This document shows, piece by piece, positions 35,632 through 48,337 of a stretch of DNA of 64,000 bases. Made by a program: the position numbers and the translations under genes. Numbering within the stretch: the stretch's first letter is position 1; the number at the start of each line of letters is the position of its first letter. This DNA comes from Bacillus sp. DTU_2020_1000418_1_SI_GHA_SEK_038. Lineage in GTDB: Bacteria; Bacillota; Bacilli; Bacillales; Cytobacillaceae. The notes beneath the pieces are model-generated. The model had not been told where the DNA came from. It saw nothing but the letters and a program-made list of their open reading frames with translations, and ran no database searches. Location of the stretch: positions 124,001 to 188,000 of the forward strand of contig NZ_CP135435.1 in NCBI RefSeq assembly GCF_032341175.1. The letters are read 5' to 3'.

Positions 35632-36075
35632 ATGAATGTAATTACAACCTTTGTAGAAAAGAAAAGAGAAAAACAAATTAAATATGAAAAATCCGTATTA
35701 CGTGAAATTTCTATAAAAGCTCTAAAAGAAAAAGTGCAGCAGCATTTTGGTTCCTCACGATTTATGAACGGGCTGCTGATGAATAGTGGAATAGAAGAAG
35801 CCTGCTATGATGTGGCCATTGAAGCGTATTTATTAGGTGCACACTTTAGCAGGTTTGGATATTATGGAGAAAGCGCGGAGGATGTGAGATACCGCTGTCG
35901 GCAAGAAGAAAAGCATTTGGTTGATACGTTATACCATTTCCTGCTGTATTGGGGGCATGGGGAAGAAGGGGTAATCAGTGAATCCCTTTATTATTTATGC
36001 GAGCAATACGTATTATACTGGTGGATGGAAGGCTTTAATAAAGGGGAGAAAAGACATAGATTGAGACTTCATTAA
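35632..36075 (+). CDS. ybaK: YbaK-family protein (DUF2521)
   Basis: 147 residues, no signal peptide. It resembles B. subtilis YbaK, which lies directly before cwlD as here. The protein has a charged N-terminal helix and tryptophan- and tyrosine-rich blocks (HFLLYWGHGEEGVISESLYY). Its function is unknown. AAGAGGTGAG precedes the ATG. It is divergent from the YlxY-like gene, with about 187 bases between the two starts. Confidence 0.85.
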   Translation: MNVITTFVEKKREKQIKYEKSVLREISIKALKEKVQQHFGSSRFMNGLLMNSGIEEACYDVAIEAYLLGAHFSRFGYYGESAEDVRYRCRQEEKHLVDTLYHFLLYWGHGEEGVISESLYYLCEQYVLYWWMEGFNKGEKRHRLRLH

Positions 36076-36196
36076 TGTATTTGTCTAGCTTCAGGTCCAT
36101 GTCGACTAGAGTAAGCCGCTTACGCATTCCAAAGTTCTAATACTCCAACTCGTCCCATATATTGAAATGAGGACGAGCGGGAGGGCTGACTATTTA

Positions 36197-36916
36197 ATGG
36201 GGAAAAGACTAAAAACGGGGGCATTTGCCATAGGCCTTATTATTTTGTTTTTTATTCTGCAATATGACTTCACAGATAATGACTCGTGGGAATCATGGAA
36301 TTTGCCTCTGACAGGAAAAATTATACTGCTGGATCCTGGTCACGGCGGGCCGGATGGGGGTGCTGGTGATGATGACGCACTTGAGAAAGAAATTGCTCTA
36401 GCAGTATCTCTGAAGGTCCGCGATCTTCTCCAGCAGCAGGGGGCACTTGTTTTGATGACAAGAGAGGACGATCGCGATTTAGCTCCAGATGGGACAAGGG
36501 GATACAGCCGAAGAAAAGTGGAGGATCTGAAGCAAAGGCTGGAAATAATCAATAACTCAGGAGCAGAGTTTTTTGTAAGTATTCATTTAAATTCGATTCC
36601 ATCTCCTAGGTGGAGCGGAGCCCAAACCTTCTATGCTACAAAACGAGATGAAAATGCTCGAGCGGCTAAGTTTATTCAAGATGAGCTTCGGCGAAATCTT
36701 GAGAATACAACGAGAAAAGCAAAAGTGCTAAACAGTGTTTATATATTGAAGAACGCAAAAATTTCCGGCTCACTCGTAGAGATCGGTTTTTTATCAAACC
36801 ATGCTGAGAGAGCGAACTTAAAGAAAGAGGAATATCAGAATAAAGTGGCCGCCTCTATTTACAATGGGATTTTGCGTTACTACTCTGATGAAAAAGAATT
36901 AATAGAGACGGAATAA
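36197..36916 (+). CDS. cwlD: N-acetylmuramoyl-L-alanine amidase CwlD
   Basis: 239 residues. CwlD starts the making of muramic lactam in spore cortex, needed for germination enzymes to act. An N-terminal membrane segment (GAFAIGLIILFFILQY) is followed by the Amidase_3 domain. Zinc ligands are His in LLDPGHGGPDGG, Glu in ALEKEIALAV and His in FVSIHLNSIP; the catalytic Glu is in LVEIGFLSN. ATG 36197 is chosen by similarity to B. subtilis CwlD; GGGAGG lies 12 bases upstream. An in-frame ATG at 36167 lacks its own site. Confidence 0.93.
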   Translation: MGKRLKTGAFAIGLIILFFILQYDFTDNDSWESWNLPLTGKIILLDPGHGGPDGGAGDDDALEKEIALAVSLKVRDLLQQQGALVLMTREDDRDLAPDGTRGYSRRKVEDLKQRLEIINNSGAEFFVSIHLNSIPSPRWSGAQTFYATKRDENARAAKFIQDELRRNLENTTRKAKVLNSVYILKNAKISGSLVEIGFLSNHAERANLKKEEYQNKVAASIYNGILRYYSDEKELIETE

Positions 36917-36997
36917 AAGGTGCTGCTTAAAAAGCATCTTTTCTTTATTATTGTGCCAATAAGGTGTGATACAATTAACAGTGGGGAATAAATGATA

Positions 36998-37006
36998 TGG
37001 TATACT
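36998..37006 (+). promoter_or_regulatory. Extended -10 promoter of salA
   Basis: TGGTATACT is a TGnTATAAT-type element 37 bases before the salA start. It lies downstream of ATG 36992, which argues against that codon being the start. Confidence 0.5.
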
Positions 37007-37042
37007 TTAATGGAAACGAATACAAAAAGGCAGGTGCTTAAT

Positions 37043-38098
37043 TTGTTAACTGAACAAAATATAAGAGAAGTCTTAAGTGGAATCCAGGAGCCATTTTTAC
37101 ATAAAACTTTAGGTGAATTAAACGCAATTGAAGAGATAAAGATTAAAGAAGAAAAGAATCATGTAAGTGTGAAGGTGCTAATTGCCAAAACAGGAACAGC
37201 TGAGCAGCTTCAGCTCCAAACTCAAGTAGTAAACGTTCTAAAAGAGGCAGGGGCGGCTACGGTCGGAATTCGATTCAGCGAGCTGCCAGAAGAGATTTTA
37301 TCACAATATCGCCAAGCAGCAAAAGAGGAAGATAAAGGATTGCTCTCCCCAGATAGCCAAACAACCTTTATTGCGATTGCGAGCGGAAAGGGCGGGGTAG
37401 GAAAATCGACTGTTTCTGTAAATCTAGCCGTTTCATTAGCAAGACTAGGCAAGAAGGTCGGTCTGATTGATGCAGATATATATGGATTCAGTGTGCCTGA
37501 TATGATGGGCATTACAACTCGTCCTGTCGTAAGAGGGGAAAAGATTATTCCAGTGGACCGATTTGGTGTAAAAGTTATTTCGATGGGATTCTTTGTTGAA
37601 GATAATTCACCGATCATTTGGAGAGGTCCAATGCTAGGAAAAATGTTAAACAGCTTCTTTAATGAAGTCGAGTGGGGAGATATTGATTACTTGCTGTTAG
37701 ATCTTCCTCCAGGAACAGGGGATGTAGCATTAGATGTTCATACTATGCTTCCGTCCTGTAAAGAAATCGTTGTGACAACTCCTCATCCAACAGCTGCTTT
37801 TGTTGCAGCCCGTGCAGGTGCCATGGCGATTCGAACAGAGCACGAAATATTAGGGGTCATTGAGAATATGTCCTATTTTGAAAGTAAGGTTACGGGTGAG
37901 AAGGAATATGTCTTCGGAAAAGGCGGCGGGGAAAAGTTGGCTGAAGAGCTTAGTACTAGCTTGTTAGGGAAATTGCCATTAGAGCAGCCTAATTGGAATG
38001 AAGAAGATTTTGCTCCATCCATATATGATGAAGAACATAAGCTAGGTAAAATCTATAGCGATATTGCGCAAAAGATTGTACAAACATTAGAAAAATAA
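37043..38098 (+). CDS. salA: Mrp/NBP35-family P-loop ATPase SalA
   Basis: 351 residues. B. subtilis SalA (YbaL, 352 aa) represses scoC and so affects protease expression; other Mrp proteins carry iron-sulfur clusters. An N-terminal MIP18-like domain (EVLSGIQEPFLHKTLGELNA) is followed by the ATPase: deviant Walker A GKGGVGKSTVSVNLA, IDADIYGFSVPDMMG, and LLLDLPPGTGD. The C-terminal CXXC of some family members is absent. TTG 37043 is chosen because AGGTGC lies just upstream and the length matches; two upstream ATGs lie at or before a promoter -10. Confidence 0.92.
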   Translation: MLTEQNIREVLSGIQEPFLHKTLGELNAIEEIKIKEEKNHVSVKVLIAKTGTAEQLQLQTQVVNVLKEAGAATVGIRFSELPEEILSQYRQAAKEEDKGLLSPDSQTTFIAIASGKGGVGKSTVSVNLAVSLARLGKKVGLIDADIYGFSVPDMMGITTRPVVRGEKIIPVDRFGVKVISMGFFVEDNSPIIWRGPMLGKMLNSFFNEVEWGDIDYLLLDLPPGTGDVALDVHTMLPSCKEIVVTTPHPTAAFVAARAGAMAIRTEHEILGVIENMSYFESKVTGEKEYVFGKGGGEKLAEELSTSLLGKLPLEQPNWNEEDFAPSIYDEEHKLGKIYSDIAQKIVQTLEK

Positions 38099-38102
38099 CA
38101 GT

Positions 38103-38140
38103 AAAAAGAGGCTGTCCTTGCTTTAGACAACCTCTTTTTA
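38103..38140. terminator. Bidirectional terminator between salA and gerD
   Basis: AAAAAGAGG (38103-38111) with TGTC pairs with GACA and CCTCTTTTT (38131-38139). A and T runs flank both sides, so it can end salA (plus) and gerD (minus). Confidence 0.85.
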
Positions 38141-38155
38141 GGTTTGGCAGGGGCG

Positions 38156-38782
38156 TTATTCGCCTCCGCCGCCCTCTGAGCCACCGCCAGATTCCTCGCC
38201 ACCGCCGCCCTGTTTTTCTCCACCCTTCTCGCCACTTTTTACTTCCTCAGCAGCTTTTAAAAGAATGTCCTGAATTTTGGCTTTAAAGAGCGGGCTTTCA
38301 AAGGTTTCCTTTACAACAGATTGCAAATGTTCACGGTATTCCTTGCTTTTTAATACTTTTGTTACTTCTTTTTCTAGTTCAGGGTCTTGTAAGACTTCAA
38401 TCATCATACCGCGATACTCAGGATCCTTCATTAAATCTTTTAGAAGCTTTTCATTTTCTTTTTTCATGCTTTTTGCGATGCTTTCAGCAAACTTAGGATC
38501 CTCAAATGACTTCTTCCAGAATTCCGTTCCCTTATCGGATGTTAATGTTTTTTCGATTGTCTCTGTAACGATTTTCTGATCCATGACAAGCTGCTGTTTT
38601 ATTTTATCATCTTCCATTAGTTCTTTTATCGCTTTTTTACCGTCATCGGTTTTTAGAATATCGACAACCATCTTTTTTGTTTGCTCATAATCCATCTGTT
38701 TTCCGCCAGTTTCACCTTGAGCACAGCCCGTCATGAGAATGATCAGCAGAATTGGCAGGAGCAAACGGAATTTCTTTATCAT
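38156..38782 (-). CDS. gerD: Spore germination lipoprotein GerD
   Basis: 208 residues. GerD organises nutrient germinant receptors into clusters in the inner spore membrane. The signal peptide ends in a lipobox, LILMTGC-like LMTGC, with the lipidated Cys near residue 20. The helical domain (YEQTKKMVVDILKTDDGKKA, and so on) is followed by a glycine- and glutamate-rich tail, longer than in B. subtilis (185 aa). AAAGGAGC precedes the ATG. A sigma-G-like promoter lies upstream. Confidence 0.93.
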   Translation of the reverse strand: MIKKFRLLLPILLIILMTGCAQGETGGKQMDYEQTKKMVVDILKTDDGKKAIKELMEDDKIKQQLVMDQKIVTETIEKTLTSDKGTEFWKKSFEDPKFAESIAKSMKKENEKLLKDLMKDPEYRGMMIEVLQDPELEKEVTKVLKSKEYREHLQSVVKETFESPLFKAKIQDILLKAAEEVKSGEKGGEKQGGGGEESGGGSEGGGGE

Positions 38783-38820
38783 ATTTTGAAGCTCCTTTCA
38801 GGAGAAGGTATCCTTATTTC

Positions 38821-38851
38821 TAGAATGAAGAAAAAGACCAAATTTTATTCG
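38821..38851 (-). promoter_or_regulatory. Sigma-G-like promoter of gerD
   Basis: On the minus strand CGAATAA (38851-38845), 17-base spacer, CATTCTA (38827-38821). This is one base off at each element from the usual TGAATAA and CATACTA. gerD is expressed in the forespore in B. subtilis. Confidence 0.6.
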
Positions 38852-38936
38852 CCTCAAAATACAATACCTAGATTTTTCAAAGCATGGTTGGTACAATCAT
38901 ATAGGTGAATAATTTTTACTATGGAGGAAAAACAAA

Positions 38937-39578
38937 TTGACTAGCCGAAATTGGGTAAAGCTGTTCCTGTCCACACTTTTAGTAGGGGGATTAACTACTG
39001 GGGTTGTGGGTTTTATTGTTCGATGGAAAGAATTCGAATCTATATTTGTTCCTTTTGATTTTCTTGAAGTATTATCAGTATTATTATGGTTAATTGGTGT
39101 TGGATTAATTTTTAGTATTCTTAGTCAAATGGGCTTCTTTGCTTATCTAACAATTCATCGATTCGGATTAGGTATTTTTAAATCACGATCTTTGTGGAAT
39201 GCTGTTCAAGTTTTCCTTATTTTTTTCGTTCTATTTGATTTAGTTTATTTCCGCTATACTGCTTTTGCAAAAGAGGGAGAAAGCATAATGCCTTATATCG
39301 GCATTGCTTTATTTTTATTGGCTGTTGCTATTTTTGTAGCATTCATTAAGGTAAAGCAAACGAATAAGGATGCGTTTATTCCTGCTGTATTCTTCATGGT
39401 TGTCGTGACAACGATTGAGTGGGTTCCGGTCTTAAGGGTTAACGAACAGAGTTGGGTATTCCTTATGATATTTCCATTATTAGTATGTAACGCCTATCAA
39501 CTGCTTATTCTTCATAAGCTTAATGAAAAGTCTCAAATACATAGACAACGAATTTCATCAAAAAAGCCGTCCAAATAA
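38937..39578 (+). CDS. kbaA: KinB-signalling pathway activation protein KbaA
   Basis: 213 residues with about six hydrophobic segments. KbaA is needed for activity of the sporulation kinase KinB in B. subtilis. The blocks GFFAYLTIHRFGLGIFKS and DLVYFRYTAF match the family. It starts with TTG after ATGGAGGA. Its last codons lie inside the hairpin shared with pdaB. Confidence 0.92.
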   Translation: MTSRNWVKLFLSTLLVGGLTTGVVGFIVRWKEFESIFVPFDFLEVLSVLLWLIGVGLIFSILSQMGFFAYLTIHRFGLGIFKSRSLWNAVQVFLIFFVLFDLVYFRYTAFAKEGESIMPYIGIALFLLAVAIFVAFIKVKQTNKDAFIPAVFFMVVVTTIEWVPVLRVNEQSWVFLMIFPLLVCNAYQLLILHKLNEKSQIHRQRISSKKPSK

Positions 39579-39592
39579 TGGGCGGCTTTTAC
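39560..39592. terminator. Bidirectional terminator overlapping the ends of kbaA and pdaB
   Basis: AAAAAGCCGTCC pairs with GGGCGGCTTTT across a short loop. The kbaA stop (39576-39578) is in the loop and the pdaB stop (39589-39591) is at its edge, so both genes end within one hairpin. Confidence 0.85.
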
Positions 39593-40341
39593 TTAATTTC
39601 TTTAGTTCTAGTTTCAGCATTGGCGAGCATCTCAGAAACGGTCACGAGCTTTAGCCCTTTTTTATTAATATTATTTATGATCGCCGGCAGGGCTTTTGCC
39701 GTTTGTTTAGCAGCGTCTGAAGCATGAAGGAGAATAATATCCCCCTTTTTTGCCCGTGAGACATTATTGACAATTTCCTCTATACCTGGGTTCGTCCAGT
39801 CCTTTGAATCAATGCTCCAATGAACGACTGAATACCCAAGCCTTTCAGCAATTATTAGAGTCCTTTGATCGAAATGACCAGTCGGGGCGCGAACAAGCTT
39901 AATATCTTTTACGTTTAATTTTTTAAACACAACTTGAGCCTTTGCTAAGTCCTGCCTGATTTTGGCATCCTCAAGATCTGAATAATCCTCATAGTTATAT
40001 CCAAGAATGCCAATTTCAAATCCTTCTTTTACAATTCTAGCCACTAAATCCGGATGGCGCTCTGCCCATGAACCTGAAAGGAAGAAGGTAGCTGATTTAA
40101 CATTCTCCTTTTGTAAGACATCAAGAATAGGTTCTGCTTTCTCGTCCCCCCATCCAATATTAAAGGTAAGGGCTAGATCCTTTTCTCCCTTATATACAGC
40201 CTTTGGTCCATCTTTCGTTGAAAAAGCCGGCATGTGGACAATGTTCCCGATATATAAGAACCATGCAGCAAAAAAAGCAAAAACAATAATTAAACCCATT
40301 TTTTTTATTGACTTTCCATCCCAAATATAAAAGAAATTCAT
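39589..40341 (-). CDS. pdaB: Polysaccharide deacetylase-like sporulation protein PdaB
   Basis: 250 residues (B. subtilis PdaB, 254). PdaB is needed to keep the spore cortex intact late in sporulation. An N-terminal membrane segment (GLIIVFAFFAAWFLYIG) is followed by the NodB-type domain. As in B. subtilis, the canonical aspartate pair is replaced (LTFNIGWGDE) and motif 2 reads FEIGILGYNYED without the metal histidines, so classical deacetylation is unlikely. The start is ATG 40341 after GAGGTGAGAG; the open frame upstream has no start signal. Confidence 0.92.
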   Translation of the reverse strand: MNFFYIWDGKSIKKMGLIIVFAFFAAWFLYIGNIVHMPAFSTKDGPKAVYKGEKDLALTFNIGWGDEKAEPILDVLQKENVKSATFFLSGSWAERHPDLVARIVKEGFEIGILGYNYEDYSDLEDAKIRQDLAKAQVVFKKLNVKDIKLVRAPTGHFDQRTLIIAERLGYSVVHWSIDSKDWTNPGIEEIVNNVSRAKKGDIILLHASDAAKQTAKALPAIINNINKKGLKLVTVSEMLANAETRTKEIK

Positions 40342-40478
40342 TTCTCTCACCTCGTCCAATACTCCTTGTCTCAATCTTATGCTCAGAATTTTAATAAATG
40401 AGTTTAAAAACAAATTCATAAATTATTTTTATTTGGAAAATACTACAAAAATCAAATGACATGAGAGAGTGATATAGC

Positions 40479-40709
40479 GTGCTAGGATTTTTAATTAATG
40501 ATAGAGAACAGAAGGAAATGCAATACTTAATTAAGAGAGAAATGGATGAGATTCTGTTTGACTTAAATGATGAGCGAATTGATCATATTGTAAAAAGAGC
40601 AATGGAAGAGAGATATAAGATATTATTTTCTTTATTCAAGAGGGTAGCTCCACCAGAGGAGATACTGCGATATACACGCAACATTCAGTGGAGAGAACAA
40701 AAAGGGTAA
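40479..40709 (+). CDS. Small conserved hypothetical protein
   Basis: 76 residues, highly charged and helical, no membrane segment (MLGFLINDREQKEMQYLIKR at the start). It begins with GTG after GAGAGAGTGA. I recall similar short proteins next to pdaB in other bacilli, but no function is known to me. It lies just before the rRNA operon promoters. Confidence 0.65.
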   Translation: MLGFLINDREQKEMQYLIKREMDEILFDLNDERIDHIVKRAMEERYKILFSLFKRVAPPEEILRYTRNIQWREQKG

Positions 40710-40728
40710 AATAATAAAATAAATTCTA

Positions 40729-40757
40729 TTGACTTGTGTAATAATTGCTGTTATAGT
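40729..40757 (+). promoter_or_regulatory. rRNA operon promoter P1
   Basis: TTGACT (40729-40734), 17-base spacer, TATAGT (40752-40757). Confidence 0.8.
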
Positions 40758-40804
40758 AATAAACGTCGCTGATGACGAGTTGAAATAAACTTTTAAAAAA
40801 GTTG

Positions 40805-40833
40805 TTGACACTTTAGGCGAAAGATGATAAATT
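40805..40833 (+). promoter_or_regulatory. rRNA operon promoter P2
   Basis: TTGACA (40805-40810), 17-base spacer, TAAATT (40828-40833). Tandem P1-P2 promoters are usual for rRNA operons of bacilli. Confidence 0.75.
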
Positions 40834-40860
40834 TAAAAAGTCGCTTCTGAGCGATAAGAT

Positions 40861-40885
40861 AGTTCTTTGAAAACTGAACGAACAA
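40861..40885 (+). promoter_or_regulatory. boxA-like element and 5' arm of the pre-16S processing stem
   Basis: AGTTCTTTGAAAACTG is a boxA-like antitermination sequence. AAAACTGAACGAACAA (40870-40885) is exactly complementary to TTGTTCGTTCAGTTTT at 42551-42566 in the spacer after 16S, giving the long stem cut by RNase III. Confidence 0.75.
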
Positions 40886-40953
40886 AAACGTCAACGTTTA
40901 ATCTTTTAGTCTTTTTATTAAAAAAAGACATTTATGAGCTAATCAACTCACAA

Positions 40954-45766
<4,813 letters not shown>

Positions 45767-45776
45767 CATTTAGTAT

Positions 45777-45831
<55 letters not shown>

Positions 45832-45839
45832 AAAATAGG

Positions 45840-45956
<117 letters not shown>

Positions 45957-45972
45957 CTTAATTTTTTACTAT

Positions 45973-46047
45973 TCCGCAGTAGCTCAGTGGTAGAGCATTC
46001 GGCTGTTAACCGAACGGTCGTAGGTTCGAATCCTACCTGCGGAGCCA
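45973..46047 (+). tRNA. tRNA-Asn (GTT)
   Basis: 75 bases, full cloverleaf. Anticodon arm TTCGG-CTGTTAA-CCGAA, T arm with GGTTCGAATCC, CCA encoded. Confidence 0.97.
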
Positions 46048-46083
46048 TTTTTTTGATGATTTAAATGAGCAGGTAGTTGTGAT

Positions 46084-46156
46084 GCTTCCATAGCTCAGCA
46101 GGTAGAGCACTTCCATGGTAAGGAAGAGGTCAGCGGTTCGAACCCGCTTGGAAGCT
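46084..46156 (+). tRNA. tRNA-Thr (GGT)
   Basis: 73 bases. Acceptor GCTTCCA with TGGAAGC, anticodon loop ATGGTAA, T arm GCGGTTCGAACCCGC. CCA is not encoded. Confidence 0.95.
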
Positions 46157-46175
46157 TACCTTAATAATATTATAT

Positions 46176-46250
46176 GGCCCATTGGTCAAGCGGTTAAGAC
46201 ACCGCCCTTTCACGGCGGTAACACGGGTTCGAATCCCGTATGGGTCACCA
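46176..46250 (+). tRNA. tRNA-Glu (TTC)
   Basis: 75 bases. Anticodon arm CCGCC-CTTTCAC-GGCGG, T arm ACGGGTTCGAATCCCGT, CCA encoded. Confidence 0.97.
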
Positions 46251-46254
46251 TTTC

Positions 46255-46330
46255 GGAGGATTAGCTCAGCTGGGAGAGCATCTGCCTTACAAGCAGAGGG
46301 TCGGCGGTTCGATCCCGTCATCCTCCACCA
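46255..46330 (+). tRNA. tRNA-Val (TAC)
   Basis: 76 bases. Acceptor GGAGGAT with ATCCTCC, anticodon arm TCTGC-CTTACAA-GCAGA, CCA encoded. Confidence 0.97.
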
Positions 46331-46335
46331 TATAT

Positions 46336-46360
46336 GCCGGCCTATCTCAATTGGTAGAGG
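46336..46360 (+). pseudogene. Truncated 5' fragment of tRNA-Thr (TGT)
   Basis: 25 bases match the start of the intact tRNA-Thr at 46491 (acceptor 5' strand and D arm) except for T instead of G at position 10 and G instead of C at the last base. The anticodon arm and 3' half are missing; unrelated AT-rich spacer follows. It cannot make a tRNA. Confidence 0.85.
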
Positions 46361-46418
46361 ATTATAAAAGCTTACAGCAACGAAGCTTTTTTACCTCGAA
46401 TGGCAAACTTTTAAAATC

Positions 46419-46442
46419 TGCGACAAAGACCATAGGGCTTTG
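46419..46442 (+). repeat. Spacer repeat, copy 1
   Basis: TGCGACAAAGACC, then ATAGGGCTTTG. It matches the copy at 46868 at 21 of 24 bases, and the flanking AT-rich sequence with GAAGCTTT is also similar. CAAAG and CTTTG can pair as a small hairpin. Confidence 0.65.
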
Positions 46443-46490
46443 GATCACAGTTATCAGCAGCAACTAAATTAGAAATGATTATTTAATTAT

Positions 46491-46563
<73 letters not shown>

Positions 46564-46574
46564 TCTTATAATTT

Positions 46575-46659
46575 GGTGGGGTAGCGAAGTGGCTAAACGC
46601 GGCGGACTGTAAATCCGCTCCCTTTGGGTTCGGCGGTTCGAATCCGTCCCCCACCACCA
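46575..46659 (+). tRNA. tRNA-Tyr (GTA)
   Basis: 85 bases, a class II tRNA with a long variable arm (CTCCCTTTGGGTTC region). Anticodon loop CTGTAAA, CCA encoded. Confidence 0.97.
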
Positions 46660-46736
46660 TTTATTTTTAATAAAAATATTAAAAATGGACATGTTATAAC
46701 TAGTCCTTTTTATTTTGTAAATTATGTAGTTTACAA

Positions 46737-46811
46737 TGGGCTATAGCCAAGCGGTAAGGCATCGCACTTTGACTGCGACATGCGTTGGTTCGAATCCAGC
46801 TAGCCCAGCCA
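46737..46811 (+). tRNA. tRNA-Gln (TTG)
   Basis: 75 bases. Acceptor TGGGCTA with TAGCCCA, anticodon loop CTTTGAC, T arm GTTGGTTCGAATCCAGC, CCA encoded. Confidence 0.97.
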
Positions 46812-46867
46812 GTTTTTTTAAAAACAGCTATGAAGCTTTACATCGTTGAATAGTTTTTAAAAAAACT

Positions 46868-46891
46868 TGCGACAAAGACCGAAGGACTTTG
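46868..46891 (+). repeat. Spacer repeat, copy 2
   Basis: TGCGACAAAGACC, then GAAGGACTTTG. Second copy of the element at 46419, here between tRNA-Gln and tRNA-Lys. Confidence 0.65.
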
Positions 46892-46939
46892 AAGCAATTT
46901 CCGACTACAATCAAAATTCAAGAAACAACATTACATTAC

Positions 46940-47012
46940 GAGCCATTAGCTCAGTCGGTAGAGCATCTGACTTTTAATCAGAGGGTCGAAGGTTCGAGTC
47001 CTTCATGGCTCA
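46940..47012 (+). tRNA. tRNA-Lys (TTT)
   Basis: 73 bases. Acceptor GAGCCAT with ATGGCTC, anticodon loop CTTTTAA, T arm GAAGGTTCGAGTCCTTC. CCA is not encoded. It is the last tRNA of the operon. Confidence 0.97.
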
Positions 47013-47021
47013 CTTAAGTAA

Positions 47022-47075
47022 ATGAAAGAAGACCTTTAGGAAGATAATTCCTAAAGGTCTTCTTTCATTTTTTTT
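47022..47075 (+). terminator. Terminator of the rRNA-tRNA operon
   Basis: A perfect 21-bp stem: ATGAAAGAAGACCTTTAGGA plus A (47022-47042) with its exact complement at 47048-47068, loop of 5 bases, then a run of T residues. Unusually long and exact for an intrinsic terminator. Confidence 0.95.
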
Positions 47076-47358
47076 GATGAACCCTTTTTATCCGAAATAT
47101 TAAAGGTGCCGGGCAATCAAGAAAAGGTAATGATGCCTATCCAGCCTAAAAAGTAGGTGGACCGGTCACCAAAAAGAGGTTCTGATTCCCGTCCGACCAG
47201 AAAAACAGAGAGAAAGCCCCTCATAAAGTGTTTATGATGCCCCCCTTCCTCTAAAGAACCACTCCTAAAACCACAACAAAGCATGCTGCTGAATATAAAC
47301 GGTCCAAAAAGTAAAAAAATTAGGTTAATTCCGCATATATATACAGACTTTTGTCGAG
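47076..47358. other. Gap before rocF, nothing recognised
   Basis: No ORF with a ribosome binding site on either strand. Short purine- and pyrimidine-rich runs occur (for example GATGCC and AAAAAG repeats) without a clear pattern. Confidence 0.4.
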
Positions 47359-47388
47359 TTGAGTCATTTCCTTGAATGGGGTTAAAAT
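47359..47388 (+). promoter_or_regulatory. Possible sigma-A promoter of rocF
   Basis: TTGAGT (47359-47364), 18-base spacer, TAAAAT (47383-47388). No sigma-54 type -24/-12 element is seen, although roc genes of B. subtilis use one. Confidence 0.45.
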
Positions 47389-47431
47389 AAAAGTAGAAAA
47401 TGAATTATTGGCTTAAGGGGAGGGCTTTTTT

Positions 47432-48328
47432 ATGAAAAAGTTGGCGATTATTGGGATGCCTATGGATTTGGGTCAAGCGAGACGTGGAGTAGATATGGGG
47501 CCAAGTGCCATTCGATATGCAGGTGTGAATGAACGATTAAAAGCATTGTTTGATGAAGTTCATGACAAGGGGGATATTGCCATAGGCAGACCAGAAGTAG
47601 AGGTGGATCCGGTCTCCAACCTGCGTAATTTAAATTTAATTGCGGAAAAAACGGAATTGCTCGCTAAAGAGGTGGATCAAGCCATTGAGGATCAAGCATT
47701 TCCACTTGTGCTTGGAGGAGATCATAGTATTGCGATTGGCACGTTGGCTGGGGTCGCAAAGCATTATAAAAATTTAGGCGTTATTTGGTATGATGCTCAC
47801 GGGGATTTAAATACGGCCGAGACTTCCCCTTCAGGAAATATCCATGGGATGCCGCTTGCTGTTAGTTTAGGCATGGGTCATCCATTGCTTACCAATGTGG
47901 GTGGCTATGCTCCGAAAGTAAGGCCTGAGAATATTGTTATAATCGGAGCTCGTGCTTTAGATGAGGGCGAAAGGGAACTAATAAAAAAGCTGGGTATTAA
48001 AGTGTACACGATGCATGAAATCGACCGTTTGGGAATGACGAAGGTTATGGAAGAAACGATTAGCTATTTGAAGGGAAAAACGGATGGGGTCCATCTGTCT
48101 CTTGATTTGGATGGCTTAGATCCCCATGATGCACCAGGAGTAGGAACTCCGGTTATTGGCGGTATTAGCTATCGGGAAAGTCACTTAGCTATGGAGATGC
48201 TAGCCGAAGCCCGATTAATAACCTCAGCTGAATTTGTGGAAGTAAATCCTATCTTAGATGAAAAAAATAAAACAGCATCAGTTGCTGTTGCATTAATGGG
48301 TTCATTATTTGGCGAAAAGCTTCTATAA
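47432..48328 (+). CDS. rocF: Arginase
   Basis: 298 residues. It splits arginine to ornithine and urea in the cytoplasm. The dimanganese ligands are visible in GGDHS (near residue 98), YDAHGDLN (near 123) and SLDLDGLDP (near 225), and Glu in EFVEVNP. Length and N-terminus (MKKLAIIGMPMDLGQARRGV) match bacillar RocF. GGGGAGGG precedes the ATG. It stands alone here and not with rocD or rocE, an arrangement also seen in other bacilli upstream of sigW. Confidence 0.94.
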   Translation: MKKLAIIGMPMDLGQARRGVDMGPSAIRYAGVNERLKALFDEVHDKGDIAIGRPEVEVDPVSNLRNLNLIAEKTELLAKEVDQAIEDQAFPLVLGGDHSIAIGTLAGVAKHYKNLGVIWYDAHGDLNTAETSPSGNIHGMPLAVSLGMGHPLLTNVGGYAPKVRPENIVIIGARALDEGERELIKKLGIKVYTMHEIDRLGMTKVMEETISYLKGKTDGVHLSLDLDGLDPHDAPGVGTPVIGGISYRESHLAMEMLAEARLITSAEFVEVNPILDEKNKTASVAVALMGSLFGEKLL

Positions 48329-48337
48329 TAGAGAAAC

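Noticed and set aside
35445..35633. N-terminal extension of the YlxY-like protein
   Set aside because: The frame is open, but a good Shine-Dalgarno site and a signal sequence begin at TTG 35444, and the extension overlaps the ybaK promoter area.
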